A DNA stretch of 64,000 nt from Rubripirellula reticaptiva (GTDB taxonomy: Bacteria; Planctomycetota; Planctomycetia; Pirellulales; Pirellulaceae). Position numbers and translations under genes: made by a program. The notes beneath the pieces are model-generated. The model made no database searches and was not told the origin of the DNA. It worked only from the letters and a program-made list of their open reading frames with translations. Position 1 is the first letter of the stretch; each line of letters starts with the position of its first letter. The stretch lies in NCBI RefSeq assembly GCF_007860175.1, contig NZ_SJPX01000004.1, positions 558,001 through 622,000 of the forward strand, written 5' to 3'. This document shows positions 43,101 to 48,308 of this stretch, one piece after another.

Positions 43101-44232
43101 CTGTGGCATCAGTGATTGCAATCGTTGGAATGTTGCTTGGGTCGTCCAAAACTGAGCCAACGCCAATGGCGTCCTCGCCCCAGGGAGCAGAGACATCAAG
43201 CAAGAACTGTTCGTCACCCTCGTTGCCGGATACCCAGTCCTTGTTTGTGTCAACATAAACTGATGCGGTCGTACTGCCTGGTGGGAACACGAGTGAGCCG
43301 GACACTGCGTCATAATCGCCTGATGTCGCGGTCCAATCACGCGTGGCATATGTTAAAACATATGCCTCATCGCGAGTTTGCGATGACAAGTAAGACTCGT
43401 TGATGTCGACAGTAAATTCAACCTGGCTACCCTCGGTTGTGGCACCACCAGTCACCCGAAGGCCTTTTTCTTCAGCGAACATTCCGTTCTGAGGATGTCC
43501 TGTGAACGAGGCGGATTGCGATGTCAAATGACTTGATACAAACTCGATTGAGTATTGAAACGCGTCGTAGGTTGCTGGTGTTGTGAACGTTTGTGGGTTG
43601 GATTCACTCCAGATTGGCGGAAGTGAACCGACCAGCCCAAGATCCATGGAGGTCACTGCAACGTAGTATGTCCCTGCTGCTGGTGGAGTGAATTCAATGT
43701 ACGGGTCGTTTCCGTCGATGGGATAGTCATTTGCACTGCGAGCGTGATCGTTGAACACCAACAGATCCCCGGAGGAGTCAAACACGGCTAGCAGCGCGTC
43801 GCCCTGATTGGGGCCGTATCCCTGTCTGCCAAAATTGTCACGAAACTGCGAATCGACATCGATCTGAATGGACTGACCGAAATCGAGTTGAATTGAAAAT
43901 ATGTCGCGGTCTAACAATTGCGTAGATAGGACATCTACCGTTCCCAGTATTTCCCTGGTGACCGTCTTTTCCCTCGATATCGATCCTCCAAGGGAAACTC
44001 GTTCGCCAGGCGCAAGTGCAATTGGGTGCGAAGCCACTCCTATGGTGTCTCCATAAGCGTCTTCCGGGAACGACACGAATGAATTGGGGGCGATTGGCCC
44101 CAGCGTAGATGCCAGAACGCGCCGTGATTCGAGTGTTTCAATCAAAGCGATTCGCTGTTTCCGGCGAAGCACCTTTCGCTTTCGATCGGCTGTGCGCGCA
44201 GAAACCCTGTCAAGATGTTGAAAGAAACGCAT
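22183..44232 (-). CDS. Giant secreted RHS-repeat protein with C-terminal toxin-like tail
   Basis: 7349 residues, ATG 44232. Order: Arg/Lys-rich leader ending LESRRVLAS (about 1-45); Calx-beta-type repeats (about 250-700, another near 1715-1840); Gly-Tyr-rich strings (near 725, 1115); cadherin/VCBS-like domains; two FGSEE-type choice-of-anchor L domains (about 2335-2430 and 2990-3150); roughly two dozen Ig-like repeats of the DPDGD...GMTIDxxTGxIxWxP type (about 2590-5080); RHS/YD repeats from about 5300; the RHS core ending YVYTQGDPISLSDPTGRF (about 7004-7051). The last 298 residues have no YD repeats and read like a toxin, with RNHLSQD and QHFEFHKSLDNWWD. The leader indicates export; the long stalk suggests surface display and contact-dependent delivery. 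The two short genes downstream fit immunity proteins. Confidence 0.85.
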   Translation of the reverse strand: MRFFQHLDRVSARTADRKRKVLRRKQRIALIETLESRRVLASTLGPIAPNSFVSFPEDAYGDTIGVASHPIALAPGERVSLGGSISREKTVTREILGTVDVLSTQLLDRDIFSIQLDFGQSIQIDVDSQFRDNFGRQGYGPNQGDALLAVFDSSGDLLVFNDHARSANDYPIDGNDPYIEFTPPAAGTYYVAVTSMDLGLVGSLPPIWSESNPQTFTTPATYDAFQYSIEFVSSHLTSQSASFTGHPQNGMFAEEKGLRVTGGATTEGSQVEFTVDINESYLSSQTRDEAYVLTYATRDWTATSGDYDAVSGSLVFPPGSTTASVYVDTNKDWVSGNEGDEQFLLDVSAPWGEDAIGVGSVLDDPSNIPTIAITDATVLEGEAAEFQISIVSPSGVRQDDLVVSYSAYGWSASSNDFEQVVGSVTFKPEDVTIAVSVATFTDWTYEPTEDFFLQAVTQHGYRYVGRGEIQDNRESIPKVSFAGARGAGQAQLRVVEGASATLAVELERPESLPVTFTYSALYGGTTPSDFVPLGGSVTFSPGEVRKTIDVTANTDLLWEDSEIFFVHLETPWGDHDEATVTILDDVYPLVTVDDVLVSGGSTATFNVSLSFPLDREASVFYQTELGSSYSFTGASGTLTFNAGETTKSVQVQTQSSGGYGGGYGGGYGGGSGGPGAGDFFFNVESPWGRFDKARAVVTNPGQGSATTGSIQASGETISIPYSQHLSENYYGYGYGFGYGYGYSTGFVLGNDHYTGGSGPGHFRVQLISDASRGDLNLFADGHFSYAPKGQGSLTGIDTFTYQVTDGNVTSSVVTATLEMINDPPDIESEVVLQVEAGSFNSFFDRQLDYSNTYYGYSDGESVSFSGPRSANPLLVFESGSVLVADAIETSAFFQAADTGGASSQGLLTVEVNESYWQEPTANDDLFSYQGYGYQSTIDSPWISFTDSVLENDYSDGNYPLYTYQARGWPAHPFPGYPADFLQRSDFYSYVPPSSFLVLSQGSTDTQAASSGLTMFADGTFNFQPPSGFEGVAEFYYFLSDGKGLMQDAKVEINVEDWNGPLIARDDPSDTACGSCPTGAAYTEWTHDADGDDIYVDAEANGGGYGGGYGGGYGGGYGGAAGSNTAKFYAWNDHDAGTADLIVDGLGVLANDTGGNRLLSVVESSCSHDGKVTLDDDGQFVFSARPGFVGDFSFTYVVTDGNDTDTASVTIAVHGSQYRPFPQTGTLVATEGLETTFSLGHFTVNEHQAWDCSDSDLGIRRSLLIDTQSYEEISPSTGAVVEQSRQIFVPASEVISYPLVRPDGVFLLSIRPQSDVDMLTTDVEMVRYDAGSDRLGFSGPFEYTHLELGEQNATLPFQEDGWLENPVITDHGRIFVQGERVFFVSFGKDGEVGYTLSEFDSSEFQYFDLGVGTYDTGNDLYRRLVPGDAAWEPTEEASAYTNWFVNSSGHLAQLFDSGDTATPGFLIYGFGAPKIDVGWGDGQSSVIQLDANDVSRSVFGASPWHVNTDAATYREFISPDGVLRSGYFASESWADQNPKQLIYSSRFLINSVYYMNGGPISRTKLADLPKDLRSLNFSLSHLYNSPGNFPISIAISNLSVDAFDLDTGSGSTLLRPTNVLVSAASLRVVGVDTSQDSLSFDGAIATFSDVNLNDASSDYTADIDWGDGTFTKGIVTGANGQFSVNASHRFERFGLHDVLVSVVDKDDQQASAISELSLNEIPVASFAETVVVREDSTTGSAVVEVTLSVPRNDRVSIFYETLNAMGTATEGVDFVGVNSGVVVFLPGETRRSVRIPLIDDNENEPSETVFVRFFAGENVTIPNPSDPFHVAITIIDDDIGPIGDDRYAVLQGHLLKVNASSGVLRNDGDSLNRVELRVKEQNGITPNGGYLSIGEFGGFEYTAPNSFVGTETFTYLVKDSDSGWGSGSLTVEVLPWSTNQDPYFMGLPIVDAYVNQEFDYTPTAIDPDDDPLTFALNVGGEALRLEHPGSGRITWTPSVSDVGRMVDVEIHVEDQHGGDATQKFLIQVHRSNSAPQFISAPDLSHELASELQLKLGTATPSTIGLTLDPGESISQPIAINVSGSSNAFVPPSGPEGLLTVTRERNPIRLIDVLSSGGNSGIEFGVPSLSSHFVDAPGFEPIGNQVISLGDRLELPLSIGGNGDYSQVSLKLRLVESTAIQDLSESELFDLSAPLYGNSLATLNVENSLNGPGYAYVETGSAFIGWDSQALLDALDVPGFDPSRLEGHYVFSVDASVIQDQTLFTNERVLAKSTQSFVLTIGNTSDSLPAAPSQTMSGGVGSVGVFANNSGAFGMAEFGIVLSTGSVEDYGSASVHPSGRSAGLTVEYSDAVIVHPGLDELSPETLRDLTELTVPFKLEPGFETVYFDVVFGSEEFPEFVESEFQDVFGLFLNGASTNYELVNVAFTPGEAPNDCDEGGNAYFGCSTAIKVAHADMRFPDGRDYLQQASEHKRELPQLADSRLNGILAPDNNPVLTFAVSVPVSDAEHTLTFALADAADAMLDTTVYISRLSTLGPGPRAVELVTPPDAPLINHSGTLVGLPGEQVMFDTTITGLGIPQVFDVQLVDVLTGTLLASIPVGINNSYSYFLDAVDSDGDEVHYSVIEAPEDATFNAETRELSWLPKESGAFSFVVEASDDFGGSTRQEFELTVFSRLANENPIIDSAAVVSAVAGDNYQYQVTATDPNGDDVRFFLAEAPVGMKINPISGEFDWRPTYDQQFEVNDVLVRAVDGRGGFDEQSFQVTVSPGVNLPPSFLNGSTVSKSHTVALPTVPPLGTVSPTLIDLQLLPAQRTSQVIDIDLITPNSNLTLPVGVPYELVVSDRIDTPATDLAGMLLVGGGSGLQLQSVNLIDFQNTAPIVSDIADQSIANGASLDVGFTVTDPNIPDSFGLQLDRNSQAMGVTIVPPVDENDTFHLAWTPNAGFVDRQLPVRLEAMDSLGNTSSRVLVITVGTPPALLPEFGPEYDEESTTKSSTGYYVNDNHLFGLGRYGVVLSTGYAGDYSSGDGESDHWSTAFDPLATKATKVTKATASQKRLLDKVTGKDYEYFDVSQLDLDFTVQPGFDTISFDIVFGSEEYEKFVNQKYVDGFGIFLNGVNIAQTAVMTEEGAASEYYPININHPYMRSAFGTELNGMLLPSLTPLTTVASDFNDVTVSFTAPVLMGGQTNNLIFIIGDTNDDAYDTTVYISNLGATQSRSLSVVDSSNEFVTNVTPQSQELEFGESASFEVQLHGASGPTAFELTIEDQFGNVHGVVPVVMNNTFYYFARASDPDGDELSYRLISGPEDTTIDPSTGILSWSPPVLESGVLTSYVLEIEVSDGFNAPVTQALTLSLTDVVGGNAAPEIQTTPTIDVVSVSDSFTYDVDAIDTDNDELDYYVVDGPAGMVIDRVTGVVSWTPGPEQARLTYSPTVYVLDGRGGSDSQSFGLTVRSRPVAINHAPEITSPPVLDAVVGIPYRYDLVADDEDGDAISYELLLGPNGAGFVRDSNAANTNLLGWVPTLDQVGYHEFSVRVLDSHDAFDLQSFVVNVVNLNDPPKILSDPSGIQATIGHPWTYPLQASDPNGDDIQFYFFDDSHPADMQIVETTGAGGVHVGWEIQWNPSPQSLKTVYGQYNELGYAYVRLVADDGRGGEDRQGFYVPVNANQDPVFFSPPTPPPSVTENFVDIAMVDQPYRFSIIALDPDRDPVVISLDAASTLPSGAALVVEDTDGDGTDEYFITNWTPSSSQIDDEYDVVLKADDQFGGVTFITYTILVQAEPTNLPPVFTSSPPWPAQYRNEWRYTLSADDPENDPLTFSLDTSQNPLPPGLKLEGNVITWTPSDVSYIINGAPLSIRVTDGNAGNEDFQTFTLPVSAYNVPNHPAVVNSIPEGPALIGNQWTYPVLATDADGDKLHYSFNNAPDGMTIDPKTGLVKWNPIATGNYRVQILVDDGFSYSSHAFELPVTTINHPPQIVGVPWEPKYAGHLWRYELQAHDPNGDDVTWTIDGENPHDFAIVNDTVAGRTFLEWLPQVGSYTADIVTLKAADGHGGETVEQLGASWDIQLPPIGQPAIVSTPTGPILYDSPSQWNYKIEAIDPSGSYQPSDFRFEVLSGDGFVVSATTGVVAYQMPVGVLPGDKSLQVRAYIDETGGPETIYTVNVPLVQRNQNPVIASSPQNSAVTSGSSVQAVAGQTLTYNIQVQDAEGNLTLEVDQHAIDNGFVLSTPVSAGGITSATLTWNPTVSSPVSVPVVISAFDANIPDPSASAAAWAAVGQVGHVQQMFVVTRVDSVDVDAPKIQSLPPVAAVIGEATTHQIVALNKDGNTSGLKYDVTSPTTEVRTSLTVNDTGLVTWTPSDLYNAPIYIIVTDSEGRVTTQQFHGSQVNQYKLNEAPTVRSTAPGPAVRDLLYRYQVIATDVNQDKLTYELFDANGGPVNNGMTINANDGLIQWTPSVADVLGSEYVVRVTEVSDGDAEPLFFDHRFRLRVLKNATPIFESIDRLHVFADTAFTLDLRATPAAIGNHGIDFPIVHDPNADALSIELVTEFSPSGATIDAGVITWNPTIDNVGLNVFTIVATDPDGARVTGTIEVQALVLGVDHAPVIGNSPRITTPAGWVFGHQVLATDADGDDLSYALVLDNVSAADVPTGLVISGSKGHVTWVPDSSFVRAEPYKFQVAVTSSRDNLVTLSEIYEVTVTDGLVNNAPVIVSDPILSATFGYGYQYQALADDLDNDPLAWAIVSGPDDLLLDASGKLIWNRQFGTADLGNHPVEIRVTDAYGKTDRQKFDITVRSQNLSPIIDGQIASLWPIGSPFTATISATDPDQNIITYGLRDGDEIVPSFGGMAIDNDGHFSWTTNLPTSEDTHSFTVVVTDDRGAEVERRFNIEFYDPTLDEPPTITSSPTLVALVGQPYSYPIAASDQGVNAVDPLTYLRVGTSTISGLSVLDSHIGDLYWDSPTTSDIGEYPVRIAVSDGRFTVAQPFTLTVRDNDEPVLQPISPVTITEGQLLTRQAVAFDSDAEDELHFFITADGGATGVSIDPKTGEIQWDTTDALSGALPQQFALQVSVSDRFRDQTLSTVSRTFLVNVIPDEIGPTIEITVATPVTVGTTVPVHVTARDNVSGVTLSQLTVTEPNPSDPANPNVYTVTLDANGNGTFDANVPTDGVSGNVPAYQLSVTATDVAGNVTTKDLNVTVYPDGQPPLVSLAIANGDTITAPTILFGTIDNAENNDQISYRLVAERVDGAGEPIVIRDSGGLVNEVRSGALGSFDTTLITNGAYLLTLTGSDAEGNTAVSRRQVTVDGRLKSGAFSLANVDMEIPAPGIPLRVTRAYSTTQADQDLDFGKGWSFDFGNPEYEIQYAQGTLSGNGGRPMLAGTRVLVKLPDGTTEGFTFTPIKKNVDGYGFGFTEVYQPAFIPDDGNTSGLFVKQGFTLIKLGGGNELISVTNDASANLSYNPSHPQFGGYFEIQLGDGTVYGMDITGRSEDVWVEDRNGNRVTYSKDRIAHSNGREILIQRTNGRISALVDPLGKTVDYGYDPATGNLISVTDRTDRTTNFVYENNAFAHHITGVIDALGRRALTNTYDADGRLQELADATNESAGVSFSSDLRVQEVLDDDGNVTSTITFDHRGNVIREEGPGERLVIRHFDNDLLKRETVVVGDLDSPENGEYNDIVQQYAYKPDGRLISSRDARGNSETLNYQADTPVLVARDGNGNPGFLDGDEQAVLNASGGTQGQLQSSSDSFGNTTGIEYDDKGNVSLVTSDSGRSRFEYDGDGNATKVLQEIDGVFVPSITNHYDALGQLERVENNFGQSTSFQYDALGRQTHVIRTETGDDGETVVFTDITVYDAEGRTTRSERQLTRGGETSTLSVNLTEYDALGQVSFSEQRSGDAPSGAVTSYTYDIRGLGIQTRSESRGFDPLSPTPPLVAHQVSRTLYDGDGRSILTTNFVEDAATPVGQFDSTTVADVSYTLYDGLGRVDASYRLKGVQIIITGDFPNQRSVPAIHGVVYDKTTHGPLDAWLLANATVLSKSGTTYDALGRAVSTVDNNGLESRSTFNQFGDLTESRSEVSLSADFERPANTASAWLVSRTVYDSFGRAFVSTNRYLVFIDTDGIETIQSEVTATYTHFDSKGRTWKTDRLSDVVVSLDSQGNTSLMPGAVIESSTETIFDSQGRTVASVSSTGLVTNYEFDSQGRQWASVGPRILAAEVEGLNQADFAAGDYVRVRSETQYDSKGRARKTITNLMQVESADGTVLRIDASQSRWSEPTFDMFGNVVRTTMNDGSFMEYRYNDRGELVAEGQQIDGRYLTAWSETDESFVVTGWDANGDGVHDGFVPPEFLAPGSSIPTKGQNYDPDGRLASVVLPSVLDAAEVMQRPTYQYGYDAFGNQDLIVDPLGRETRFTFDDQGRQLTRTLPLGFGDDGMLGTADDVSAESFTESFRYDDRGRQYLHVSFEDVVTETIFDDAADPTNPDGTSTGRMVATRYYDDLAAYADGEGVPTEIWTYTFDAFGRERTKTLLTQQSTGGAAVLNIGGTDFYASRIEQNSYDDSGQLWVVASPEGTIEYRYDDLGRKTHTAVRAAGVSVPNRSTDSWSAPAERVTINTYDTFGRLQSVTEDLTPAIADDATLDTEYRYTLAGSLGRTQLPGGTTESYVYDAIGRLDVMRDTNFNETTGEEVTVAEYDYAVAANGKRIGLTETFWFDNGDGIQQPSELKETTYQWDYDDVGRLTDEVINHWDDNFDQTESFEYDLTGNRLSLSRDHGNDGIDQEVSYLYDVNDRLLEETLEDLVDSTNDRTTTYEYEKTQQTLKEISNSTVTLTQQHFGYNLLGRMSSVVNDTYSSGTLIARERTSYEYDAKSYRVKLTNEDDVVTSGVASNTWTETSSVEFLADHRNHTGYTQTIRETKVENGNTLITDYTFGHDEIAQRVHGVKADGTPTDETHVFGHDGHGSVRVIYDLAGSVAQVLTFAAYGNMVAIHGPDALALPSTDAISSLGYSGEHFDAKAQQQYLRARFYDPANGRFNRLDTYGGNLEEPQSLHKYVYTQGDPISLSDPTGRFSAVSTVSSISVGNSLGTVYNDAVVGAGQDVAGGLLARQVMLDPMGLALSSLLSALGSAISFTSGLLRQALPFLEAGIFIESSFGTRGGTVSEESALSWVSSGINQALGSGPAPEPSVNPPLVASAAMSISGAARTLFKGASRAKYPVELLKRSGNSKIYVAGHRMLGQFNRASGISSSVFQRNHLSQDRAFRSLGPMGGIPYGQGLTVNMKGAIADGLQHFEFHKSLDNWWDTVRGASTLPTVRQYNSALRKALVDSGFTNTEARQMVKLAEQQQTAYKITGATRFRLSDIPRRTT
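40878..40932 (-). repeat. 12-bp tandem repeat coding for GGYGGGYGGGYG
   Basis: About four and a half copies of a 12-base unit (plus strand CACCACCGTATC) inside the giant gene. It encodes a Gly-Gly-Gly-Tyr string near residue 1115. Such a run can expand or contract by slippage, and 12-base steps keep the frame. A related run lies at 42219-42270. Confidence 0.8.
42000..42050 (-). repeat. Low-complexity Tyr-Gly coding run
   Basis: Encodes alternating Tyr and Gly (YYGYGYGFGYGYGYS) near residue 735 of the giant protein. The DNA is a degenerate run of CCGTAACCATAG-like units. Confidence 0.7.
42219..42270 (-). repeat. Gly-Gly-Tyr coding run
   Basis: Encodes GGYGGGYGGGYGGGSGG near residue 660 of the giant protein, directly after a Calx-beta domain. 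The unit length is again 12 bases, but the copies differ at third codon positions (CCATAT, CGTAAC, CGTAGC), so selection keeps the peptide while the DNA drifts. Confidence 0.7.
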
Positions 44233-44988
44233 TGTGCCCGCTCAGGTTGAATTAAAAAGAGTTGCCCGTCTCGCTGAAACCGTTTCCTCGCCCAGGGGGA
44301 GGTCGGCTAGTTATTGTGCTCCCAATAGCCTGTGTCAAGGAAATTCCGGGGTTCATTTCACTAGAAGGTAGGAACGCTTTGCTCGACTCATCTAATTTGC
44401 GATTGAGAGCCGGGATCAGTCGCGATGTAGATGGCGTGAAGCGTGCGAGCTTGGAGACCATCGCGAAGGCTGACGTTGGCTAGAAACGTCTTGGGGAAGC
44501 GAATTTGCAGGACGCCACAAATCCTCTTGGGGCACCATTCGAGGACTCGTCCGTGAGATGACTAAAGCTCTCGCAGTCGCTTTTCTGAGATCCTGAAGCG
44601 ACCAAAATTCTCGCGAGTAATCAAGAAGTCCGAGGCCAATCCGGTCGATGAATCAACGAAGCTTTACTCATCGGAATGCCCTGCCTTTTAAGAGAACATT
44701 GCAGATGTCATACAGTATGTTGCATGTGCGATCGCGCGTCCAACAGCGAATATTGGCGAGGCCACTACGACTCGAAAATACCGAATTTCTCTGCCCCTGC
44801 GTTCTGCCAGAATGGGAAGTAAAAGTGGCAAAGCCACGCAATGGCTGTGGACAGTTTCGCAGTGAACCGTTGCGATTTCGGACCATGCGTGGAAGTCTTG
44901 GTTTGTCCAAAGCTCTGCTTAGGGGACAAGCCTATCTAATTTTTACTTCTTCATTTGCCCCTGAGTCAGGTGGTTCATATGGTTCAAC
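44233..44988. other. Intergenic region between the giant gene and the relaxase gene
   Basis: About 750 bases between divergent genes. No frame on either strand looks coding; a frame from 44648 overlaps the relaxase start and is probably not real. An oriT is often next to a MobF gene, but I see no nick-site motif I can name here. The promoters of both flanking genes must be in this stretch. Confidence 0.4.
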
Positions 44989-47898
44989 ATGCTCATCGCA
45001 ACTCAAGGAAAAAACGTCGCTGCGACCTGTCAATACTTTGACCAAGTTCTGACGCAGGGTGACTACTATCTCGGCCAAGAAGTGAACGGCCAGTGGCATG
45101 GTCGCGGTGCCAAACTGCTGGGTCTTGGACTCGGCAGTGACGTCACCAAACAACAGTTCAGCGAAGTGCTTCTCGGCAAACATCCTGTCAACGGAACAGA
45201 CCTAACGCAGCGATCACGGAAAGACCGTCGTCCCGGAATGGACCTGACGTTCTCGGTTCCTAAAAGCGTTTCACTCGCGTGGGCGATCAACGAAGACGAA
45301 CGCTTGATCGAAGCCCTCCGCGAAGCGGTGCGTGAAACGATGGAGCGAGATGTTGAACCGCTGATGCAGCGGCGCGTGCGAACAGGCAAGCACGCTAACT
45401 CGGAACAAAAAGCGACGACCGGCAAACTGGTCTACGCCGATTTCCTTCACAAGACTTCTCGCCCGGTTGATGGCACCGCCGATCCGCATTTACATGTCCA
45501 TGCCTTCGTTATTAACTGGACCGAAGAAAATGGCGTTCACTACGCCGGCCAAATGGGCGAGATCGTTCGGCAACGTCCGAGCCTCCAAGCAAAGTTCGAA
45601 TCACGCCTGGCAAGCAAGCTTCAAAAAGAGCTTGGCTATGCGGTCACTCAAACGCGGTTCACACAATCGGGAAAGATCAAAGCGGGCTGGGAGATCGATG
45701 GCATCGACCGCAAGACGATTGAAAAGTACAGCCGACGCACCGCACAGGTCGAACAACATGCCAAAGAAAATGGGATTCACGGTGCCGCAGAGAAAGGTTC
45801 GCTCGGGAAAAAGACTCGCGAAAAAAAGGACAACGGTGCATCCGTCGAGAAATTGCGAGACGAATGGCAATCCCGACTGACGAACCAAGAGAGATTGGCC
45901 TTTTCCCGTCTGTTGGACGGCAAACGAATTGACCAGGGGGAAGACGAGCAAAGCCAAGCGATCGCATCGGTGAAATACGCTCTCGATCATCATCTGTTCC
46001 GTCAATCGACCGTCGAGCGACATCAGATCGTCGGGACGGCTCTCGAGCATGCCCTAACAATCAAGCCTGAACAGATCGAAGATGCCCTGAATCGAGTCGA
46101 CAAGATCGAGCGGTCGATGCCGGACCATGGCTGCGTGCGAGAACTGATTACCACTCGCGAAGTGCTGAATGCAGAAAAACGCTTGATCGACTACGCCCGT
46201 GACGGACGTGGGACGCGAAAGGCGATCGGTGATTCAGAACATGAGTTCTCGCGAACGTGGCTGAATGATCAACAGAAGGACGCCGTTCGTCATGTCGTCC
46301 GGTCACGCGACGCCGTCATGGCGGTCACAGGTGGCGCGGGAACGGGAAAATCCTCCCTGATGCAGGAAGCTGCCGAAGCGATCGCGAAATTCGGGAAGAC
46401 GGTTTACACGTTCGCTCCAAGTACTGGCGCGAAGGAGGTATTGCAGCAAAAGGGTTTTGGAAATGCTCAGACGGTCGAGCATTTGATTTGCAACACAAAG
46501 CTTCACGCTGACGTGCGTGATCAAGTGTTGTGGATCGATGAAGCCGGGTTGATGGATGTGCGTTCGATGAATGCCGTATTCAACATCGCCAAAGAACAAA
46601 ACGCTCGTGTCATCCTATCGGGCGATACGCGGCAGCACTCATCACCGAGTCGTGGCGAGGCGATGCGATTGCTCGAGCGCGAAGCCGGATTGAACATCGC
46701 CCGCGTTGAAGCGATCCAGAGACAAAAAGGCCGCTACAAAGCAGCCGTCGAACTCATCAGCCGTGGCAACGAAGTCGTGAATGCCGAGACCGGGCAAACG
46801 GGATTGCTCGCGGGCTTTGACGCACTCGACGCGTTGGGCAAGATCCATGAAATCGACTTGGACGATAGGCATGAGAAGCTCGCCGATAACTATCTCGCTG
46901 CCGAAAAGTCTGGCAAGTCCACGCTTGTCGTCGCACCAACGCATGCGGAAGCGGCGGCGGTGACCGAAAATATTCGGACGTCGCTTCGCGACGAAGGGGC
47001 TTTGTCGAACGACGAACGTGAGTTCATTCGATTGAAATCGCTGAACCTGACGAATGCGGAGAAGAGTGAAGCGATCACCTACGCATCCCAGTCCGGTGGG
47101 ATCGTGCAGTTTCATCAGAACGCAAAAGGTGGTTTCAAGCGGGGATCTCGCTACCGCATCGCGGGGGCAATCGGAAAAGAGGTGTTTATCGCGCCCGTCG
47201 GTGGTGGTGAAAAGCAAAAGCTTCCCTTGGCAGCGGCGGATCGGTTCGAGGTCTACGCCGAACATAAGATCGCTATCGCGGCCGGCGACAAAATCCGCTT
47301 CAGCTTGGGCGGAACTGCCCGAGGTGGAAAGCAACGGATTAGCAACGGGCGGCTAGACGAAGTGAAAGGCTTCGACAAAAGCGGCAATCTAATTTTGAAG
47401 AACGGTTGGATCGTCGAGCGTGACTACGGGCACATGGATTTGGGGTACGTCATCACCAGTCACGCAAGCCAAGGTAAAGACCGCCACATCGCGATGGCGG
47501 CAATGGGTGAGTCATCCCTCCCCGCAATCAACGCGAAACAGTTTTACGTGACGGTCTCGCGTGGTAGCGAAGATGTGATGATCTTCGTTGATGACAAGGC
47601 AAAGATACGGCAAGCGATCATGCGAAGCGGTGAGCAATTGTCGGCAACCGAAATGATGAAGCAGCCAGCCAATTCACGAGAACAGAAGTCTCCGTCGCCT
47701 GAACCAACTCGCCATCAACAAGATTCAAGGCAAAGCCGGCATGCTTGGCGTTCCTTCCGCGACCGCGTCGTTGGGTGGTGGCGAGGCGATACACGCGAGC
47801 AACCGCTATCACCCGACACCCGCCATCGCTCTTTGAATGACCGAGGTCGCACTGTTGCGACTGGAGTGATGTTCCCCGAATTCGGAAGGAGTATTTGA
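44989..47898 (+). CDS. MobF (TrwC/TraI-type) relaxase-helicase
   Basis: 969 residues, ATG 44989. The N-terminal relaxase has catalytic Tyr candidates 16, 26 and 27 (CQYF and GDYYLGQ), the MDLTFSVPKSVSL motif (84-96) with Asp85, and the metal-binding His trio in DPHLHVHAF (167, 169, 171). The C-terminal RecD-like helicase has Walker A GGAGTGKSS near 448-456 and a DEAG box in LWIDEAGLMD. A UvrD-like end motif (GYVITSHASQGKD) follows. It nicks plasmid DNA at oriT, stays bound to the 5' end and unwinds the strand for transfer. No coupling protein or secretion genes follow in the window, so transfer would need a helper. Confidence 0.93.
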   Translation: MLIATQGKNVAATCQYFDQVLTQGDYYLGQEVNGQWHGRGAKLLGLGLGSDVTKQQFSEVLLGKHPVNGTDLTQRSRKDRRPGMDLTFSVPKSVSLAWAINEDERLIEALREAVRETMERDVEPLMQRRVRTGKHANSEQKATTGKLVYADFLHKTSRPVDGTADPHLHVHAFVINWTEENGVHYAGQMGEIVRQRPSLQAKFESRLASKLQKELGYAVTQTRFTQSGKIKAGWEIDGIDRKTIEKYSRRTAQVEQHAKENGIHGAAEKGSLGKKTREKKDNGASVEKLRDEWQSRLTNQERLAFSRLLDGKRIDQGEDEQSQAIASVKYALDHHLFRQSTVERHQIVGTALEHALTIKPEQIEDALNRVDKIERSMPDHGCVRELITTREVLNAEKRLIDYARDGRGTRKAIGDSEHEFSRTWLNDQQKDAVRHVVRSRDAVMAVTGGAGTGKSSLMQEAAEAIAKFGKTVYTFAPSTGAKEVLQQKGFGNAQTVEHLICNTKLHADVRDQVLWIDEAGLMDVRSMNAVFNIAKEQNARVILSGDTRQHSSPSRGEAMRLLEREAGLNIARVEAIQRQKGRYKAAVELISRGNEVVNAETGQTGLLAGFDALDALGKIHEIDLDDRHEKLADNYLAAEKSGKSTLVVAPTHAEAAAVTENIRTSLRDEGALSNDEREFIRLKSLNLTNAEKSEAITYASQSGGIVQFHQNAKGGFKRGSRYRIAGAIGKEVFIAPVGGGEKQKLPLAAADRFEVYAEHKIAIAAGDKIRFSLGGTARGGKQRISNGRLDEVKGFDKSGNLILKNGWIVERDYGHMDLGYVITSHASQGKDRHIAMAAMGESSLPAINAKQFYVTVSRGSEDVMIFVDDKAKIRQAIMRSGEQLSATEMMKQPANSREQKSPSPEPTRHQQDSRQSRHAWRSFRDRVVGWWRGDTREQPLSPDTRHRSLNDRGRTVATGVMFPEFGRSI

Positions 47899-47900
47899 TC

Positions 47901-48308
47901 GTGACACGTCCCGCCCAGGCCTTTGCCGACCATCGCGGCGCCAATGTGCATAACATTGGACAAACGCCCGCCTCCAAATCTGACGAACTGCCCTATGGAA
48001 AAATTCGCAACGGCGAGCTGCCGCCAATGATGTTTCAGATTCGGATGAACAACGGGCAAACGGTCAGTTTCGCCTACAGCGATGTTCGCGAAATTCGTAG
48101 CCGCGATGCGGGTTTCGTACAGATCGGTGTGTTCGCAATGAGCCGAGTCATGATCACCATCGAAGGCCGCAATCTCATAGAACTAACGAACTTGCTTGGC
48201 ATGGCTATGATTCGATGGATCTCGGAAGCCGATCCACGCGGTGAGGAACGCCCTGAAACGTCACCAGAGATCGACAGCATCAGCATCGAACCAATCGATG
48301 CGGGATGA
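47901..48308 (+). CDS. Small protein of unknown function after the relaxase
   Basis: 135 residues from GTG 47901, with GGAAGGA about ten bases upstream and two bases after the relaxase stop; a TTG at 47895 is also in frame. The middle (MFQIRMNNGQTVSFAYSDVR) and AGFVQIGVF ... VMITIEGRNLIELTNLL are beta-rich with a final helix. I do not recognise the family. The coupling to the relaxase gene suggests a role in plasmid transfer or its control. Confidence 0.75.
   Translation: MTRPAQAFADHRGANVHNIGQTPASKSDELPYGKIRNGELPPMMFQIRMNNGQTVSFAYSDVREIRSRDAGFVQIGVFAMSRVMITIEGRNLIELTNLLGMAMIRWISEADPRGEERPETSPEIDSISIEPIDAG

Noticed and set aside
22808-43403. Many plus-strand open frames of 60-310 codons opposite the giant gene
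   Set aside because: They are antisense shadows: low-complexity or Arg-rich products, no ribosome sites, and the minus-strand frame is continuous with clear domains.
44500-44640. Minus-strand stretch reading DFLITRENFGRFRISEKRL before a stop
   Set aside because: It has a protein-like look but no start, no context and no family; too short to call a remnant.
44648-45052. 134-codon plus-strand frame before the relaxase
   Set aside because: It overlaps the relaxase start in another frame and has an Arg/Ser-rich composition with no family features.
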